Notes: generated by a model not told the origin, from the sequence alone. A stretch of 64,000 bases of DNA from Polyangiaceae bacterium (GCA_020633205.1 JACKEB010000013.1:248001-312000), one strand, 5' to 3'; positions 1-10,109 are shown, numbered from the stretch's first letter. Program-made: numbers and translations.

Positions 1-304
1 TCGCGACGCTCTCGCCGTCGGGGTTCACGGCATACAGAACGGCAGCGTTCCCAGAGTCGTTGTGGATCCAAAGGATGGGCTTCTGGCGCCGACTTGCTGC
101 CAGGCCCGAGGCCTCGATGAGCTGCGAGTTCGCGATCTTTCCCACACGCGCCGCCGGGGCCACGCGAGGGCAAGTCGAGCTACCCTGGGTCGCAATCATC
201 ACGGGCGCCTGCGTGGTGTGGTGACGCTCCGAGGGCGTGTCTCCCTGGCACTGGCTACAACCAATGCTCAGCGCCGAGGCACCGATCAGCCAGCGAAGCC
301 GCAT
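1..304 (-). CDS. Partial lipoprotein (N-terminal part only; continues past left edge)
   Basis: An open minus-strand frame starts at an ATG (302-304) preceded by GAAGG and runs off the window without a stop. The translation begins MRLRWLIGASALSIGCSQCQ, a lipoprotein signal peptide with lipobox LSIGC, so the product should be membrane-anchored outside the cytoplasm. About 45 residues further on it reads ASGLAASRRQKPILWIHNDS. That resembles the N-terminal strand of a family of exported, probably beta-propeller, proteins in proteobacteria and myxobacteria, but I cannot name a function. It is divergent from the FecR-like gene that follows. Confidence 0.7.
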   Translation of the reverse strand, partial: MRLRWLIGASALSIGCSQCQGDTPSERHHTTQAPVMIATQGSSTCPRVAPAARVGKIANSQLIEASGLAASRRQKPILWIHNDSGNAAVLYAVNPDGESVA

Positions 305-461
305 CCTTCAGTTCTAGTGTCAGACGCCAGACGTGTGAGCGAAAATGCACCGCCATCGGACCTCCGTAGGAGGTCGGCGGTGGGGCAACTCTGCAAGCCA
401 CGACTCGACGCGTATACTGAATAGACCTCCAGGTTCGCGGCCAGCTGCCGATCAGGCAGAC

Positions 462-1841
462 ATGGCCAAGCATCGGTTTCGAGCGTGGGCGGTCCTAACC
501 GCTTGCATGCTCCTAGGGGCTGCAGCGCCGACCCAGGCGGCTGAGCCCGACGTCGTCGCGGGTGAGATCACCCGCGACGGCACACACCTTCGCGCAGGAA
601 GCGCGGGGGCAACCTACGCCTTCCCAGGCGGAACCTCCGTCGAGTTCAGCGCTGGCGCCGAGTTCATTCTTGGTCCCGCCATGCCTCTGCAGCTCGGTCC
701 GTCAGGTAGCGTGCCGAGCCGCACGTTTCTCATGCGATCGGGGCGCGCAAGCGTGCGTGTCCCTCGCGGCGCTACCGCCGTGCGCATCCAGGTGCAGACC
801 GGGGTCGCGACGATTCAGCACTATGGAAACGCGGTGGTCGGCGCGCGCTCTGGGCGGATGCTCCTTTCCGCGCAAACCGGTCGAACCTTGTTTTCACAGG
901 GAAACGGTTGGCGTGAGCTCGCGGTGGGGGCGCGCAAGGTGTTCTCTCGGGAGCAGCCGGCGGGCCAGGCAGTGGCAGTGCTCTCGGCGGTCAAGCTCGA
1001 AGCGCCGCGCCCGCAGCTCGTCTTGAGCGGCGAGCACTCTGGGCAGCGGGTGAGCTGGGAGCCGGTCGCCGGCGCTGTCGGCTACGATGTTCAGCTCTGG
1101 CAGGCGGGTAAGCGCGTCTACGAAGAGCAGGTTTCGGCTACGCAGTTCACCCCGAAGCTGCGTGTGGGGCAGTACGAGCTGCGGGTGACCGCGCTGGATG
1201 CATGGGGACTGCCCGGCGCACCTCACCCCCCGATCCAGCTGCGCGCCATTGGCGCTCAGTTGCCGCAAGGTGCCAGCATGCGCTGGGACGGCCGTATTGC
1301 GCTGTTTCCTGGACAGAAGGTGCGTCTTGCTGGCGTCAACGGCATGCAGGTCACCTACGGGAAGCTCTCGCGTTTCTTCGGGGAAGCGCCAGACGAGATG
1401 GGCCTCTCCGCGGGGCGGGCGGTGTACGTGCGCTTGCGCGAGAAAGAGGGCGCGCCGGAGCTGGCCTTTGAGTTAATCCCAAACGAGGTCTCAGCGGACG
1501 TCCAGATTGGACCCTCGGGAGCTACGTGGCCCAAAGACCGACTGGTGGTCGCGGTCAAGCTCGCCGACCCGGCAGGGCTCTCTGAGAAGTATCACCCCGT
1601 GCCCATCGTCACAGTGGATGGTCGTCGGCTCAAGCTGCGCTTCAAGCGCAAGGGCGACCGCATGTGGGCGTACATTCCGCGACCTGGGTTTCGCGGAAAG
1701 GATCACGGTGGTCCCTGGGTAGTCCGCGCGGAAGTGCGTGACCCTGGAGGACGAACTCTGGGGCGCGACTTCCTGGAGGTCGCGCCTTCAGCCAAGAAAA
1801 CACGCCGAACTGCCTCCTCGGGGAAACGTTCGGCGTTCTGA
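462..1841 (+). CDS. FecR-domain-like exported protein with fibronectin-III-like segment
   Basis: 459 residues from the ATG at 462. A longer frame to 345 exists, but the signal peptide (MAKHRFRAWAVLTACMLLGA, cleavage near TQA-AEP) begins at this ATG. Residues about 30-180 show the FecR pattern: repeated short strands such as SVEFSAGAEFILGP, FLMRSGRASVRVP and VRIQVQTGVATI. In this family that fold is a periplasmic sensor or surface domain. Residues about 190-270 (VSWEPVAGAVGYDVQLW, GQYELRVTALDAWG) look like a fibronectin type III module. The C-terminus is basic (KKTRRTASSGKR). No sigma factor adjoins it, so classic FecIR signalling is unsupported; an envelope structural role is equally possible. 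Confidence 0.7.
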   Translation: MAKHRFRAWAVLTACMLLGAAAPTQAAEPDVVAGEITRDGTHLRAGSAGATYAFPGGTSVEFSAGAEFILGPAMPLQLGPSGSVPSRTFLMRSGRASVRVPRGATAVRIQVQTGVATIQHYGNAVVGARSGRMLLSAQTGRTLFSQGNGWRELAVGARKVFSREQPAGQAVAVLSAVKLEAPRPQLVLSGEHSGQRVSWEPVAGAVGYDVQLWQAGKRVYEEQVSATQFTPKLRVGQYELRVTALDAWGLPGAPHPPIQLRAIGAQLPQGASMRWDGRIALFPGQKVRLAGVNGMQVTYGKLSRFFGEAPDEMGLSAGRAVYVRLREKEGAPELAFELIPNEVSADVQIGPSGATWPKDRLVVAVKLADPAGLSEKYHPVPIVTVDGRRLKLRFKRKGDRMWAYIPRPGFRGKDHGGPWVVRAEVRDPGGRTLGRDFLEVAPSAKKTRRTASSGKRSAF

Positions 1842-1882
1842 GAAGAACGGTAGGCGGCGGGCTGGCCCCGCCGCGTATTCCG

Positions 1883-3418
1883 CTACTCCGCGTCGTCCGG
1901 AGCAGGCCTGGTAACCTCGGGCTTCGCTGCGCCGCGAGAGGAAGGGCCGTGCTTCTGATAGCGATGGCCCTTGAGTTTTTTCATCGCCATGGTGGAACGC
2001 CACATCAGGTAGTGCTTGGTGTTCTCGATGGCGTTGTCTGGATCGAGGAACGGGCTCTTCAACCCGCCAAGCTCCACCAACGCGAGCACCTGCTCGGCGA
2101 CGCTCACGGGGCAGCCTTCGAAGCGCACATACTGTTCGTTGGCCGAGGCTTTGATCTTGCGCATCGTGGAGAAGCTCTTCACGTAGATGTCGTCCGCCTT
2201 GGCGGTGTAGGGGTCCTTCGTCGAGCGGTCTTGATACTTGCTGCGGATCTGGACCAGCTTGCCGTCGAGGTCGCCTTGCCACTTCACGCAGTCGCCCATG
2301 AAGATCACCTTCTCGCCGGGTTTCGCGTCGATGGGCCCGTCATAAGCGCCAAAGACCACGTGCATGCGCGGCATCTTCTCGTCGCACTTCTCGTCGAAGA
2401 GCCGCAGGATCTCGATCGCCTCTTCGATGGCGCCGGGGCAGCCACCCCAGCAGTAGTCGGTGTGCTCGGTCTCCGGCGGGGGCCCTGCGTACGCAGTGAT
2501 GTTGGTGCCCTCGAAGTACTTTTCCACCCGGATTAGACCGCTCTTGAAGTTCTCACCGCGGCCCTTGGCCTCTTCAAGTGTCACGTCGCCGCTGATCTCG
2601 ATTTGGTCGAGATCCATGGGGCCAAAGCCGCGCTCCGCCGTGAAGCGGATGTGATCGACGGTGGTGGGGTCGATGCCGATGATGTTGCAGCACACCGAGT
2701 CGAACGCCACCTGATTGTTGCCCATGATGATCAAGTTCAGATCGTAGGGGATGGGCGTCAGCATGCGCCCCTCTCCGGCGGTGATGGCGTCGATGGCAAT
2801 GAACTGCGGCTGCACGATGTACTGCAGATCGGCGATCTTCTCGTTCAGCCGGTGGTCGTGATCGATCAGTCGATGCCGATCGTCCTGAATGCCGATGTAC
2901 GCCTTCACGGAGAAGGTGACCGTGGTCCACGGGTGCGCCTTGAACTTCGGACAGTTCACGAAGAAGTCAGCCATGGCGACGGGCTCTGGAGTGAACAGGT
3001 AGTCGCGCAGACGCTCGGGGTGGGAGAGCGGGATCTCCACCTGCGGCTCCTCCTCGAAGAAGTAGCGCTTGAGGCCCAGTCGCTCGATCATCGGATTGAA
3101 GCCGGCGCCCTCGAAGGCTGCGCGGCTCGGGATGGTGATGCCGCAGCGCTCACCAATGGCCATCTCCGTGACACGACCGTTGTTGCGGTCCATCAACGCC
3201 TTCATCACGCCCTCGGCAAATTCCACGCGGGTATGAGCGTTCTCGAAGAGTGGTCCCGACGCCACCAAGTTCGGCTTCATCAACGTGCGACCAAACGGGC
3301 GCAGGTCGAGCTCCTCGAGTCCTTCACGCACGATCTGGCGGATGCGCTCCGGGTCGTAGCTATCGCAGTGGCGGATGATGACGCGCGCTTTCTGTGTCGG
3401 GTGCGCAGGCTGAGACAT
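1883..3418 (-). CDS. DUF362 domain-containing protein
   Basis: 511 residues, ATG at 3418. The N-terminal about 300 residues match the DUF362 family: MKPNLVASGP near residue 47, GERCGITIPSRAAFEGAG, KFKAHPWTTVTFSVKAYIGI, and a D-x-I-x-x-G segment around AIDAITAGEG. In this family these surround a probable metal-binding core; the biochemical role is generally unknown. The C-terminal part (from about 300) is extra and cysteine-rich (DYCWGGCPG, FMGDCVKW, FEGCPVS), which could bind a metal or Fe-S cluster (inference). There is no signal peptide, so it is likely cytoplasmic. It is monocistronic, convergent with the FecR-like gene and divergent from the lipoprotein at 3539. Confidence 0.75.
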   Translation of the reverse strand: MSQPAHPTQKARVIIRHCDSYDPERIRQIVREGLEELDLRPFGRTLMKPNLVASGPLFENAHTRVEFAEGVMKALMDRNNGRVTEMAIGERCGITIPSRAAFEGAGFNPMIERLGLKRYFFEEEPQVEIPLSHPERLRDYLFTPEPVAMADFFVNCPKFKAHPWTTVTFSVKAYIGIQDDRHRLIDHDHRLNEKIADLQYIVQPQFIAIDAITAGEGRMLTPIPYDLNLIIMGNNQVAFDSVCCNIIGIDPTTVDHIRFTAERGFGPMDLDQIEISGDVTLEEAKGRGENFKSGLIRVEKYFEGTNITAYAGPPPETEHTDYCWGGCPGAIEEAIEILRLFDEKCDEKMPRMHVVFGAYDGPIDAKPGEKVIFMGDCVKWQGDLDGKLVQIRSKYQDRSTKDPYTAKADDIYVKSFSTMRKIKASANEQYVRFEGCPVSVAEQVLALVELGGLKSPFLDPDNAIENTKHYLMWRSTMAMKKLKGHRYQKHGPSSRGAAKPEVTRPAPDDAE

Positions 3419-3538
3419 GGCGACTCCTCAGGTAGATAAGGCCTTCGAGCTGGCGAGAGCCTAACAGGTTTCTGGCCGCATGGTCGGTTTTGAGGCTGAC
3501 CATCGACGTCCCCCGGTTGATTGGTAGGATGCGCCGTC

Positions 3539-4630
3539 GTGGCAAGCCTCGCAATCAAGCTCGGAGTAACACTCTCGACGCTGCTTTTGGCGGCGGGTTG
3601 CCGTGGGAACGGGCACGCTGAGGAGCGGCCCCCGAGCCGGCCGGAGCAGGAGAGCAGCCCCAAGAGTGATTCCGAGCAGAAGGCCGATGCGACTCAGAAG
3701 CCGGGCAAGGAGCTCACCGTCCAGGGCAAGCACGAGCTTCCGGTTAAATTCCCTGCGGTAAAACCAGAGTTCGAGGTCGGGCAACGCGTGCTGGCCGTGC
3801 CGCAGAACTGGCTAGAGACTGCGCTCGAAGTTGGTGTGGAGCAGCAAGTCATCTCGCTCTACGACGCCCGCGTCACGGCGCTGGGCGCGGAGAAGAGCGA
3901 GGTGAAGAGCCTGAGCGGTGCGCTTTGGTCGCTACCCAACGCGGTGATCGTCCCGTTGCCCGCGGCGGCCAAAGTCAAGCTCGGCGACCTGGTGCTGACT
4001 CATTGGCCCCAAGGTGGCAGTTGGATGCGCGCAGTGGTCGTCGACGCCGCAGCCGACGCGACCAAGGCGCGCTTGCTCGACGTTGCGACGAACGAACCCG
4101 CAGGTTGGGGCAAGCGGGTCCTCGAGCTCGAGCAGGGCAGCTTCGTGCCTCTGAGCAAGCCGGGGCAGAGCGGCACCACCGCGGCCTGTAAAGTGGGCAC
4201 CGCTTGGCGTCGCTTCTTGGTCATTCAGAGCGACGCGGACAACGTGCTCGCACTGGGCTTTGCCGGCAAGCTAAGCAGCCTCCCCAAAACCGCTTGCCGC
4301 TTCCTGGCCCTCGCGCCAAAGGCCACCCCGGGGGCGTCCGTTTGGGTTCCGTGGGGGAACAAGTATCTGCCCGCGACGGTTCGTTCTGCGGGGGAGGAGG
4401 GGGGGAGGACACCCGCCCCAACCGACAACGAGCCCCCGGCGCAGGCTGAGGCAAAGGGCGGTGCCGCTCCACCGGCGCCGTCCCAGGCTCCAGTCGCCGC
4501 GAGTCCCTCTGCCGACGCCGCTGGGCGCGGCGTGGACGCACCCGGTCGCATCCAAGTCGAGCTCCAGGTGCCTCCGCGCCTCACCCTACAAGTCCCGCAG
4601 CTCGACCTCGCTACCGAGCTACCTGATTAG
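3539..4630 (+). CDS. Lipoprotein with repeated small beta-barrel (Tudor/SH3-like) pattern
   Basis: 363 residues if started at the GTG at 3539; a TTG at 3521 is also in frame. The signal peptide VASLAIKLGVTLSTLLLAAG ends at lipobox LAAGC. A charged linker follows (residues about 25-65). Three similar units come next: VGQRVLAVPQNW, GDLVLTHWPQGGSWMRAVVV and GASVWVPWGNKYLPATV. The G-x-x-V-x-A/W ... W/Y-x-x-A-x-V spacing recalls Tudor/SH3-like barrels; this is pattern recognition only. The C-terminal 90 residues are Ala/Pro-rich. No enzymatic motif is visible. Confidence 0.6.
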   Translation: MASLAIKLGVTLSTLLLAAGCRGNGHAEERPPSRPEQESSPKSDSEQKADATQKPGKELTVQGKHELPVKFPAVKPEFEVGQRVLAVPQNWLETALEVGVEQQVISLYDARVTALGAEKSEVKSLSGALWSLPNAVIVPLPAAAKVKLGDLVLTHWPQGGSWMRAVVVDAAADATKARLLDVATNEPAGWGKRVLELEQGSFVPLSKPGQSGTTAACKVGTAWRRFLVIQSDADNVLALGFAGKLSSLPKTACRFLALAPKATPGASVWVPWGNKYLPATVRSAGEEGGRTPAPTDNEPPAQAEAKGGAAPPAPSQAPVAASPSADAAGRGVDAPGRIQVELQVPPRLTLQVPQLDLATELPD

Positions 4631-4646
4631 TTCGGGAAAGGAAGCG

Positions 4647-4823
4647 AACCGCCAAGAGCGCCAAGGACGCCAATCTTTGGGGCGTGCGGTGTTCATGACC
4701 TCGAGGCGCCCTCCGCGTTGATGCACGCGGTGCTCGCACTCAATCTCTCGTTCCTAAAACGCGGGTCCGAGTCGCTTGCTGGAGCTATCCCTGAGCCTTG
4801 GCGCTCTTGGCGTCCTTGGCGGT
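4647..4823. repeat. MITE-like element with about 26-bp terminal inverted repeats
   Basis: The left end (4648-4673) is built from GCCAAGAGCG/GCCAAGGACG units after ACCGCCAAG. The right end (4798-4823) is its inverted counterpart (TTGGCGCTCTTGGCG then TCCTTGGCGGT), identical at 22 of 26 positions with the two internal units exchanged. About 124 bp lie between with no credible gene. ACCGCCAAGxxCGCCAAG-type repeats are known from several bacterial phyla as intergenic, mobile-looking elements. The element fills the gap between the lipoprotein stop and the Old Yellow Enzyme stop, where both transcripts end. Confidence 0.6.
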
Positions 4824-4878
4824 CAACCCAACCAGTGAGCGGGACCGAGCCGCCCCTACGCGACGAGACTCGCAGGCT

Positions 4879-6324
<1,446 letters not shown>

Positions 6325-6334
6325 CGGAGAGAGC

Positions 6335-7492
6335 TCAGCGAGCTCGGCTCTGGAAAGCTTTGAGCCAACCCCGAGCGATCACCAGATGCTGCACCTCGCT
6401 CGTGCCTTCGTAGATGCGCAGCGGGCGAATAGCCCGGTACAGCTGGTCGACGACGCTCTCTGCGAGCACGCCACGTCCACCGAAGATCTGCACAGCGTCG
6501 TCGATGATGCGTTGCGCGCTTTCCGTCGCGTGGAGCTTCGCCATCGCGCAAGGCAGAGACACCCGGCCGCCTTGAGTGTCCTTCTCGTGCGCTGCGCGGT
6601 AGATCAACAGGCGCGAAGCGCTGAGCTCCGTGACCATGCGCGCGAGCTTTGCCTGAATCAACTGCAGGTCCGCGATGGGCGCGCCGAATTGCTTTCGGCT
6701 AAGCGACCATGCGGTGGCCTCTTCGAGGGCGCGGGTGGCCATCCCAGCGGCAGCCGCGGCGACTGTGGTGCGCAGGCTGTCGAGGGTCGCCATGCCGAGC
6801 TTGAAGCCGCCCCCGCGCTCACCCACCATGGCGTCTTCAGGGACTTCGACATCATCAAAGAACAGCTCGCCCAGCGGATGCGGGTTGCTGAGGATCTGCG
6901 CTTTCTCGAAGAGCAGCCCCGGCGCATCCTTGGGCACCACGAAGCAGCTGATGCCGCGATGTCCGGCTTCTGGATCGGTGCTGGCGAAGACGGAGTAGAA
7001 ATCTGCGATCCCCGCGTTGCTGATCAGCGTCTTGTGGCCGTGGAGCTTCCAGCCGCTGCGCGTCTTCTTGGCGCGGGTGCCGAGGCTCGCCACATCAGAG
7101 CCGGCGTCGGGTTCGGTCATCGCAAAGCCAGCCATCAGCTGGCCGCTCACGGCCCCGGCGACGTACTCGTCCTTCTGCTTCTGGTTCCCTGCGGAGGCGA
7201 TGGGGGTGCTGCCCAGGCACTGGAGCGCGTAGATGTCGTCAGCCAGCGGGCTCTGGAACGCCAGCGCTTCGCGCACCAGGCAGCACGCGCGTAGGTCCAA
7301 CGGGTGGGCGTGCTTGACGAGCCCAGCTTCGCCCAACGCATGGACGATGCTGCGCGCCTGGTGGCGGGCGTCGTGGTCGTCCTTCGGGTGTCCCATCGGC
7401 GCGAGCACCTGCTTCGCGAAGGCTTGCGCCGCTTCGGCCACGGCGGTGTGGTGAGGCTCGAGGAAAGGAGCCACGCTATCTAGGTCGATCAT
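6335..7492 (-). CDS. Acyl-CoA dehydrogenase
   Basis: 385 residues, the usual family length. It is an FAD-dependent enzyme that introduces a 2,3-double bond into an acyl-CoA and passes electrons to ETF. Family signatures are GFAMTEPDAGSDVAS (residues about 140), GHKTLISNAGIADFYSVF, and RKQFGAPIADLQLIQAKLA. The C-terminal IYEGTSEVQHLVIARG contains the Glu used as catalytic base in MCAD-type members. Transcribed on the minus strand between enoyl-CoA hydratase and OYE genes with 10-30 nt gaps, so clearly operonic. The context suggests oxidation of a cyclic or ring-derived acyl-CoA rather than plain fatty acids (inference). Confidence 0.9.
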   Translation of the reverse strand: MIDLDSVAPFLEPHHTAVAEAAQAFAKQVLAPMGHPKDDHDARHQARSIVHALGEAGLVKHAHPLDLRACCLVREALAFQSPLADDIYALQCLGSTPIASAGNQKQKDEYVAGAVSGQLMAGFAMTEPDAGSDVASLGTRAKKTRSGWKLHGHKTLISNAGIADFYSVFASTDPEAGHRGISCFVVPKDAPGLLFEKAQILSNPHPLGELFFDDVEVPEDAMVGERGGGFKLGMATLDSLRTTVAAAAAGMATRALEEATAWSLSRKQFGAPIADLQLIQAKLARMVTELSASRLLIYRAAHEKDTQGGRVSLPCAMAKLHATESAQRIIDDAVQIFGGRGVLAESVVDQLYRAIRPLRIYEGTSEVQHLVIARGWLKAFQSRAR

Positions 7493-7522
7493 CGGCGTCC
7501 TTTGGCGCTAGGGAGTTATTGC

Positions 7523-8329
7523 CTAGCGGAAACGGGCTTCGCGCTTCTGGGTGAAGGCCTCGTAGGCCTCGCGAAAGTCTGGGTGCTGCATGCACACCGC
7601 CTGGGCTTCGGCTTCGGTCTGGAGCGCCGTCTTGAGGTCCATATCCGCCTCGCGATTGAGCAGGTGCTTGGTCATGCGCAGTCCAAACGCCGGACCCTTG
7701 GCGAGCTTGGCGGCGAAGGCTCGAGCCTCTGGCAGCACTTGGTCCACGCCGACGACGCGGTTGTAGAGACCGATGCGCAGGGCGTCTTCGGGGGAGACGA
7801 AGTCACCGGTCATCAAGAGCTCCGTCGCGCGTCCGAAGCCGATCAACTTGGGCAAGAGCCACGCGATCCCCATATCAGCGCCCGACAGCCCGACCTTGAC
7901 GAACAGGAAGGCGATCTTCGCTTTGTCCGACGCGATGCGGATGTCGCTCGCCGCGGCAATCACCGCGCCTGCTCCGGCGACGGTGCCGTTCAGTGCGGCA
8001 ACGATGGGCTTTTGACACTCGCGCATCGCAGCGATGAGCTCACAGGTGAGCTCCGTGAACTCCAGCAGGCCTTGAAAGTCGCGCTCGAATAGCGCGCCGA
8101 TGATGTCTTCCACGTCGCCGCCGGAGCAGAACGCGCGACCAGCGCCGGTGATCACGATCGCTCGTACCGCGCTTTCATGGTGCAGACTGCGGAACGTCTC
8201 CCCTAGCTCTTTGTAGATCTCGAAGGTGAGTGCGTTCAGGCGGTCGGGGCGATCCAGGGTGATCGTCGCTACCTTCGACTCCGCGTCGAAGTCCAGCTTG
8301 AAGCTCTTGGGGGAGAGGCTCAGAGTCAT
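7523..8329 (-). CDS. Enoyl-CoA hydratase/isomerase (crotonase family)
   Basis: 268 residues. The crotonase oxyanion-hole segments are GAGRAFCSGGDVEDI (residues about 60-75) and ALNGTVAGAGAVIAAASDIR (about 112-131). These are followed by KIAFLFVKVGLSGADMGIAWLLPKLIG, where the usual catalytic Glu pair is replaced by Gly/Asp, so the exact reaction (hydration, isomerisation or ring cleavage) is open. The C-terminus REAYEAFTQKREARF is typical. It lies downstream of MarR (27 nt gap) and upstream of the acyl-CoA dehydrogenase. The family set matches the beta-oxidation-like phase of aromatic CoA-thioester pathways. Confidence 0.85.
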   Translation of the reverse strand: MTLSLSPKSFKLDFDAESKVATITLDRPDRLNALTFEIYKELGETFRSLHHESAVRAIVITGAGRAFCSGGDVEDIIGALFERDFQGLLEFTELTCELIAAMRECQKPIVAALNGTVAGAGAVIAAASDIRIASDKAKIAFLFVKVGLSGADMGIAWLLPKLIGFGRATELLMTGDFVSPEDALRIGLYNRVVGVDQVLPEARAFAAKLAKGPAFGLRMTKHLLNREADMDLKTALQTEAEAQAVCMQHPDFREAYEAFTQKREARFR

Positions 8330-8356
8330 CGCTCGCTTACCATTTCTCGGTCGGCT

Positions 8357-8821
8357 TCACTCGGGGAGAGGCTCAGCGTCGTCTTGGGTTTCTAGGCTGT
8401 GGCGCAGGCGGTCCAAGGCCGTCGAGAGCTTGTGGCGCTCGGTATCGGCCAGGCTGCTGAAGATCTCGTTCAGCCAATCCTCGTGGCGTTGCACCTCGCG
8501 CTTGGCGAGGCGCTTGCCTTTGGCCGTCAGCTTCAACACGCGCACTCGCTTGTCATCTGGGAGGGCAGTGCGCGTGACCAGCTCGCGCGCCTCGAGTCGG
8601 TCGACGATCCCGGTAAGGTTCCCCGCGGTAACAAGGAGGACTCGAGAGAGTTCAGTGGAGGTCATGCCCTGCGGGTGACGCAAGAGCTGCGCCAGCACGT
8701 CGAACTGAGGCAGCGTGGTCTCGCTCTGGGCAACTCGACGTCGCACCTCCCGCATCACGAGACCGTGGCACTTCACCAGGCGGATCCACACGCCGGCGGC
8801 TTGTTTCGCTTCGTTCGTCAT
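8357..8821 (-). CDS. MarR family transcriptional regulator
   Basis: 154 residues. The winged-helix core is visible: LPQFDVLAQLLRHPQGMTST, then LLVTAGNLTGIVDRLEARELV as recognition helix and DDKRVRVLKLTAKGKRL as wing. MarR proteins bind short palindromes as dimers and are usually released by a phenolic or acyl-CoA ligand. The gene overlaps the RidA-like gene by 4 nt inside the catabolic operon, as expected for a local autoregulator. Candidate operators are the GTTTAGGCCTAAAC-type palindromes at 10024-10037, 10110-10123 and 18288-18301. The ligand is probably an aromatic acyl-CoA (inference). Confidence 0.88.
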   Translation of the reverse strand: MTNEAKQAAGVWIRLVKCHGLVMREVRRRVAQSETTLPQFDVLAQLLRHPQGMTSTELSRVLLVTAGNLTGIVDRLEARELVTRTALPDDKRVRVLKLTAKGKRLAKREVQRHEDWLNEIFSSLADTERHKLSTALDRLRHSLETQDDAEPLPE

Positions 8822-9222
8822 GGCACCACCGCCGTCGCTTCGATTTCCACCATCGCGCCCGGCTCGAGCAGGCCCTTGACCTCGAGCAGCGCCATCGCTG
8901 GGTAGTGGCGGCCCATCAGTTCGCGGTAGCTCGCGCCGATCCCTTTTAGATCCGCGAGGTAAAGCTGCTTGTCAGTGACGTAGATGGTCAGCCGCGCGAT
9001 GTGCTCCGGCTGTCCGCCGGCGGCGCGCACCACCGTGACCACGTTTGAGAGCGCTTGAGCGAACTGCAGCGCGAAGTCCTCCGAGACGATCTTTTGATTC
9101 TCGTCCCATCCGATTTGCCCCGCGACGAACAACAGGCGTCCGCCCGCGGGCGCTAGCACTCCATTCGCGTAGCCTTTGGGTTCACCCCAGCTCTCGGGGT
9201 TGATCGCTTCGAGCTTGCTCAT
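8818..9222 (-). CDS. RidA-family protein (enamine/imine deaminase-like)
   Basis: 134 residues, normal for the YjgF/YER057c/UK114 fold. Visible features are NGVLAPAGGRLLFVAGQIGW at the N-terminus and YPAMALLEVKGLLEPGAMVE near the C-terminus. The arginine of canonical RidA (PARxxV) is replaced (PAMALLEV). Classic 2-aminoacrylate deamination is therefore unlikely; a dedicated imine/enamine hydrolysis on a CoA intermediate is possible. It overlaps SDR and MarR genes by 4 nt on each side, so it is translationally coupled. RidA-like proteins are regular members of 2-aminobenzoyl-CoA clusters, where ring nitrogen must leave as ammonia. Confidence 0.85.
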   Translation of the reverse strand: MSKLEAINPESWGEPKGYANGVLAPAGGRLLFVAGQIGWDENQKIVSEDFALQFAQALSNVVTVVRAAGGQPEHIARLTIYVTDKQLYLADLKGIGASYRELMGRHYPAMALLEVKGLLEPGAMVEIEATAVVP

Positions 9223-10016
9223 CCGATGAAGCCTCCCGCGTCCATCACGATCGCCTGACCCGTCGTGCCCCCAGCGCGTTCCTCACACAGGTTCGCCACC
9301 ATGAAGGCCACTTCCTCGGGCTCGATGAGTCGGTGCTGACCCACGGTCGAGAGAATCGCCTTGAGCGACTCGTCCCCCGAGCGCCCGGTCTTCTCGCTAA
9401 CCCGTGCGATGGACTCGTCTGTCATTTCCGTGTTCACGTATCCGGGGCACACGCAATTCACGGTGACCCCTTTGGCTTTTACTTCCGCTGCAACCGAGCG
9501 GCTGAAGCCAAGCACCGCGTGTTTGCTCGCGGTATAAGCTGCAATGTATGGCGTTCCGACGCGCGACGTGACGCTGGCGACGTTGACTACCCGGCCCCAG
9601 CGCTGCTCGAGCATCTCTGCGATGAAAGCTCGCGTGCAGAGAAACGGGCCGGTGGCATTCACCGCCATGATCTGCTGCCAGTCTTCGAGAGGCACGCGTT
9701 TGATGTCGTGGCTCTTCGCGATACCAGCGTTGTTCACCAAGATGTCGACGCCGCCAAGGCGCTCCCTGGCAAAGTTCGCGAGCGCTCCGACGCTGCCTTC
9801 GTCGCTGACGTCACAGCTCGTGGCAAACGCGGTCGCGCCAGTCGAGCGCAGAGCAAGCGCCACTTCCTCTACCTGTGCGAGGTTCCGGGCGGTGACGACG
9901 ACACTCGCTCCGCGCGCAGCGAGCTCGCGGGCGACCGCTGCGCCAATGCCGCGCCCGCCGCCCGTCACCACCGCGCGTCGACCAGCCAACGCGCCTCCAG
10001 CCCCAGGTTCGCTCAT
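9219..10016 (-). CDS. Short-chain dehydrogenase/reductase (3-hydroxyacyl-CoA dehydrogenase-like)
   Basis: 265 residues, ATG at 10016. Classical SDR features: VVTGGGRGIGAAVARELAAR (NAD(P)-binding TGxxxGxG), LVNNAGIAKS, catalytic Ser in VASVTSRVG, YTASKHAVLGF (YxxxK) and CPGYVNTEMTDES. It is the first gene of the six-gene minus-strand operon; the GTTTAG-type palindromes lie 8 nt and 94 nt upstream of the start. In the inferred pathway it would oxidise a ring hydroxyl or 3-hydroxyacyl-CoA, but substrate cannot be read from sequence. Confidence 0.88.
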   Translation of the reverse strand: MSEPGAGGALAGRRAVVTGGGRGIGAAVARELAARGASVVVTARNLAQVEEVALALRSTGATAFATSCDVSDEGSVGALANFARERLGGVDILVNNAGIAKSHDIKRVPLEDWQQIMAVNATGPFLCTRAFIAEMLEQRWGRVVNVASVTSRVGTPYIAAYTASKHAVLGFSRSVAAEVKAKGVTVNCVCPGYVNTEMTDESIARVSEKTGRSGDESLKAILSTVGQHRLIEPEEVAFMVANLCEERAGGTTGQAIVMDAGGFIG

Positions 10017-10023
10017 ACAGATG

Positions 10024-10037
10024 CTTTAGACTTAAAC
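10024..10037 (-). promoter_or_regulatory. Putative MarR operator copy 1
   Basis: CTTTAGACTTAAAC (minus strand GTTTAAGTCTAAAG) lies 8 nt upstream of the SDR start. It matches the perfect palindrome at 10110-10123 at 11 of 14 positions. Its closeness to the start fits repression of the operon. The assignment to the operon's MarR protein is inference. Confidence 0.6.
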
Positions 10038-10109
10038 TATCTGGGCTGCAAGCAAGTCTCGTTGCGGGCCAACTAGCACGATCCCTCGTGCCGCCCTACT
10101 TGGCAACCC

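Noticed and set aside
2603..3439. Plus-strand frame of 278 codons
   Set aside because: Lies fully antisense to the DUF362 gene, which has clear family motifs; GC-rich DNA keeps such shadow frames open.
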